Shown here: positions 6,526-8,805 of the stretch, piece after piece
Numbering within the stretch: position 1 is the stretch's first letter
Layout of the letters: every line of letters starts with the position of its first letter
From: Deltaproteobacteria bacterium
GTDB lineage: Bacteria > Desulfobacterota > DSM-4660 > Desulfatiglandales > HGW-15
DNA length: 8,805 bases
NCBI GenBank assembly: GCA_016926135.1
Contig: JAFGPH010000502.1
Coordinates: forward strand, 1 to 8,805
Direction: 5' to 3'
Notes under the pieces: generated by a model
What the model was told of the DNA's origin: nothing
What the model saw: the letters and a program-made list of their open reading frames with translations, nothing else
Databases searched by the model: none
Position numbers and translations under genes: made by a program

Positions 6526-8369
6526 TGAAACAGGGCGGCTTTCAGCGAACGGTAAGAGCGATCCTGGTGTGCGGATCGCTCCTGGCGATCCTGATCTGCC
6601 CTCTTCGGACAGCACTGGCATCCTCCTGGTTCATCGATGCCAAGAGGTTCCATGCCTCTGTGCACGGTCGTACATCCTGCCAGGACTGCCATGGAGCCGT
6701 TCGGGGACGGCCCCTGCACCCGGACCCTGAGAATGTGACAAAAAGGCAGGAAGACCTCTTCCATGTGGATCACTGCCTGGCCTGCCACGACGATGTGCCG
6801 GAAAAACTGGCGCAGGGTGTTCACGGCAGCGCAAAGGTCGAGGACACCCGGAAATACAAGGCATGCCTATCCTGCCATGACCCCCATTCCCAAACCCCCG
6901 TAGAAAATGACGCGGCCAAAACACCGGATCCCTCCAGGCCCAGGCATGAGCAGTGCGGCCTGTGCCACAAGGAACAAACCGCCCTGCCTGCATGGTCTTC
7001 AGAGGATGAGCAGTGCATGACCTGCCACCGCCTGATAGGGGCAGGGGAGCCGAAGGCGGTGGAGAAGCTGGGAGAATTCTGCTTTCACTGCCATGCTGCC
7101 GGAGAAGGCCAAGCCAGGAAGAAGACGGCCCGGAAAGTCTCCCCCATCAACCGAGCCATATTCCGCTCCACGCCGCACGCAGGATTTCAGTGCAGCGTGT
7201 GCCACACCGAGGCAGCCCGATACAACCACGGGAAACAGAATCGAGGCGAATGCAGACAGTGCCACCTGCCTCACGACGAAAAGCTGGCCCACGATGCGCA
7301 CGCGCGTGTGCCCTGCGAAGCCTGCCACCTGGGGGGTATCCAGGTGTTGCGGGATGATGTCTCCGGGAAAGTGCTCTGGAAGAGGCTGCTCAAGCAGGGC
7401 AGGGAGTCCCGGGTTCACCACATGGTGCTGCCGAAGGGGGAGGGGTCCTGTAAGAGGTGCCACTATCAGGGGAATCCGGTCGGTGCGGCGGCCCGTGTCT
7501 TGCCGGCGAAGAGCATCCTCTGCATGCCCTGCCACACGGCGACCTTCTCGGCGGGCGATACCACCACCCTCCTGGCCCTGCTCGTTTTTCTGGCCGGCCT
7601 GGCGATGTTCCTGTCCTATGTCCTCACAGGGACCGGTCGGAGAGGCGACGCTCAGGGAGCCATCAGCAAGCTCGCAGGTCTTCTGGGGGATGGAATCAAG
7701 GGCCTCTTCAGCGGACGGGGGATCCCGGTGCTGAGGGCCTTGACATTGGATGTTCTCTGTCAAAGGAGGCTCTTCAGGCGCTCGACTTCCCGCTGGGCCA
7801 TTCACGGTCTCATCTTCTATGCCTTTGTGTTCCGGTCCCTCTGGGGAATCGTTGCCCTTTTGGGCACGCTTTGGGCGCCCGGGCAATCGTGGATCTGGGC
7901 TATGGTGGACAAAAATCACGGCTTGACAGCCGTCCTGTTTGACTTTACCGGCTTGATGCTTCTGGCAGGCTTGATCCTGGCCTATGTGCGGGGCGCGCGG
8001 TCGGAGACGGACAGACCGGCCGCTGTGCCGGGGCGCGATCGGATTGCCCTTTTCCTGATCGGGGGAATCGTGGTTGTGGGCTTCCTGCTGGAGGGGCTGC
8101 GGATTGCCATGACGGGTTCTCCTCAAGGCTCGGGGTACGCCTTCGCCGGCTACGGGCTCAGCCTGTTTTTTGGCCATTCATCCGCCTTGACGGGGATTTA
8201 TGTGTATGTGTGGTACCTGCATGCCGTGTTGACCGGGGCCTTCATCGCGTACCTGCCGTTCAGCCGACTGCTGCACGTGATTCTGGCGCCGGTGGTGCTG
8301 GCCATGGGGGCGTTGGAAGAAAGGGACAAAGGGACAAAGGCACAAAGGGACAAAGGGGAGGAACCTTGA
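6525..8369 (+). CDS. Eleven-heme cytochrome c fused to a NarI-like cytochrome b membrane domain
   Basis: This 614-residue protein begins with a Sec signal peptide (likely cleaved after ALA, residue 32). Eleven CXXCH heme-c sites follow, at residues 52, 84, 114, 144, 164, 186, 223, 243, 264, 309 and 333, with extra His residues suited to bis-His ligation. Helices then fall at about 347-369, 424-450, 466-488, 506-528 and 550-597 (the last is long, possibly broken). His566 and His584, 18 apart in WYLHAVLTGAFIAYLPFSRL plus LH, match the spacing and context of NarI heme-b ligands H187 and H205. His427 corresponds to NarI H56. The topology places the c-hemes in the periplasm and the C-terminus in the cytoplasm, so it should carry electrons across the membrane and perhaps interact with quinone. 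Start ATG 6525 overlaps the previous stop. An earlier in-frame GTG (6492) would add 11 residues before the signal peptide. The following flavoprotein suggests the cytoplasmic electron partner. Confidence 0.9.
   Translation: MKQGGFQRTVRAILVCGSLLAILICPLRTALASSWFIDAKRFHASVHGRTSCQDCHGAVRGRPLHPDPENVTKRQEDLFHVDHCLACHDDVPEKLAQGVHGSAKVEDTRKYKACLSCHDPHSQTPVENDAAKTPDPSRPRHEQCGLCHKEQTALPAWSSEDEQCMTCHRLIGAGEPKAVEKLGEFCFHCHAAGEGQARKKTARKVSPINRAIFRSTPHAGFQCSVCHTEAARYNHGKQNRGECRQCHLPHDEKLAHDAHARVPCEACHLGGIQVLRDDVSGKVLWKRLLKQGRESRVHHMVLPKGEGSCKRCHYQGNPVGAAARVLPAKSILCMPCHTATFSAGDTTTLLALLVFLAGLAMFLSYVLTGTGRRGDAQGAISKLAGLLGDGIKGLFSGRGIPVLRALTLDVLCQRRLFRRSTSRWAIHGLIFYAFVFRSLWGIVALLGTLWAPGQSWIWAMVDKNHGLTAVLFDFTGLMLLAGLILAYVRGARSETDRPAAVPGRDRIALFLIGGIVVVGFLLEGLRIAMTGSPQGSGYAFAGYGLSLFFGHSSALTGIYVYVWYLHAVLTGAFIAYLPFSRLLHVILAPVVLAMGALEERDKGTKAQRDKGEEP
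8323..8354 (+). repeat. Four tandem 8-bp units at the end of the cytochrome gene
   Basis: GGGACAAA occurs at 8323-8330, 8331-8338 and 8347-8354, with a one-base variant GGCACAAA at 8339-8346. The array encodes the charged C-terminal tail of the cytochrome fusion (about 600-611) and runs straight into the ribosome site GGGGAGG of the next gene. Because 8 is not a multiple of 3, a change in copy number would shift the reading frame. Confidence 0.85.
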
Positions 8370-8805
8370 TCGAAACTGTCAAACAAGCTCTGATCCAAAT
8401 CGTGGGCCCGGAAAACTACACGGAGAACCTGATCGATCTGGTCTCCTACTCGTATGACGCGTCCGAGCACTTTCACCGGCCATCCTGCGCGGTCTGGCCC
8501 ACCACCGCGGAACAGGTTTCGGAGGTTCTGAAGCTGGCCAATCGAGAAGACGTGCCCGTGATCCCGAGGGGCGCCGGCACCGGGCTCTCGGGCATGGCCG
8601 TGCCGGCAAAGGGGGGGATCGTGCTGGACCTCAGTCACATGAACAAGATCGTGAGGATCAGCATCGACGACCGCCTGGCCGTGGTGCAGCCGGGCGTCGT
8701 CTACGCGGAGCTCGAAAAGGCCCTGCTGCCTCACGGATTTTTTTTCCCGCCGGACCCTGCGAGCGGCAAGGTCTGCACCCTGGGGGGCAACGTGTCCACC
8801 AATGC
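8366..8805 (+). CDS. GlcD-type FAD-linked oxidase, N-terminal part (3' truncated)
   Basis: The frame is open to the window end with 146 residues visible. It matches the FAD-binding PCMH domain of the GlcD/D-lactate dehydrogenase group, which oxidises 2-hydroxy acids to 2-keto acids. Markers are PTTAEQVSEVLKLAN (45-59), the flavin pyrophosphate loop RGAGTGLSG (68-76), VVQPGV (106-111) and PPDPAS followed by CTLGGNVSTN (128-146). The FAD-linked C-terminal substrate domain lies outside the window, so the substrate is not determined. The start is TTG 8366, which overlaps the cytochrome stop by 4 bp (TTGA) and sits 4 bases after GGAGG (8357-8361). That makes translational coupling likely. A GlcF/HdrD-like iron-sulfur partner gene would be expected next, but it is not visible. 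No signal peptide is seen, so a cytoplasmic location is inferred. Confidence 0.93.
   Translation, partial: MIETVKQALIQIVGPENYTENLIDLVSYSYDASEHFHRPSCAVWPTTAEQVSEVLKLANREDVPVIPRGAGTGLSGMAVPAKGGIVLDLSHMNKIVRISIDDRLAVVQPGVVYAELEKALLPHGFFFPPDPASGKVCTLGGNVSTN

Noticed and set aside
6999..8177. 392-codon open frame on the minus strand
   Set aside because: Antisense to the cytochrome fusion. It has Pro/Gln/Arg-rich composition, no motifs and no ribosome site.
8738..8745. Run of eight T as a terminator or slippage site
   Set aside because: It encodes Phe-Phe-Phe inside the conserved FAD domain and has no preceding stem. The frame continues correctly through it.

Overview
The window reads as accessory energy-metabolism DNA from a GC-rich anaerobic bacterium, most likely a Desulfobacterota (former Deltaproteobacteria) sulfate reducer or syntroph. 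The reasons are an 11-heme c-type cytochrome, a CoA-transferase/GNAT fusion, a single-domain response regulator with an aromatic C-terminal tail, and a TRAP carboxylate transporter. The phylum is an inference from gene types, not from a marker gene.

Layout. Bases 1-1081 (+) hold the 3' part of an acetyl-CoA hydrolase/CoA-transferase fused to a GNAT acetyltransferase domain. Bases 1217-1711 (+) encode a stand-alone receiver-domain response regulator. A short repeat-rich gap (about 1782-1865) separates it from a convergent operon on the minus strand, which reads dctP (5704-4535), dctQ (4455-3829), dctM (3832-1868). This is a complete tripartite TRAP transporter with a Tat-exported binding protein. 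Its large permease is about 200 residues longer than usual because of an internal insertion. A divergent control region of about 520 bp (5705-6222) contains a sigma-70-like promoter, an inverted repeat over its -35 box, and an 11-bp word found in front of both operons.

Rightwards on the plus strand lies a tightly packed operon: a small membrane-anchored protein (6223-6525), an 11-heme cytochrome c fused to a five-helix NarI-like cytochrome b (6525-8369), and the start of a GlcD-type FAD oxidase (8366 to the window end). Both junctions overlap, by 1 bp and 4 bp.

Working model (inference): the TRAP system imports a carboxylate, perhaps a 2-hydroxy or 2-keto acid. The GlcD-type flavoprotein oxidises it in the cytoplasm. 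Electrons then cross the membrane through the b-heme module of the fusion protein to, or from, its periplasmic multiheme domain. The acyl-CoA enzyme upstream would fit downstream carbon handling. The fused cytochrome and the enlarged DctM are the most unusual items. I see no tRNA, rRNA, CRISPR array, transposase or integrase in the window.
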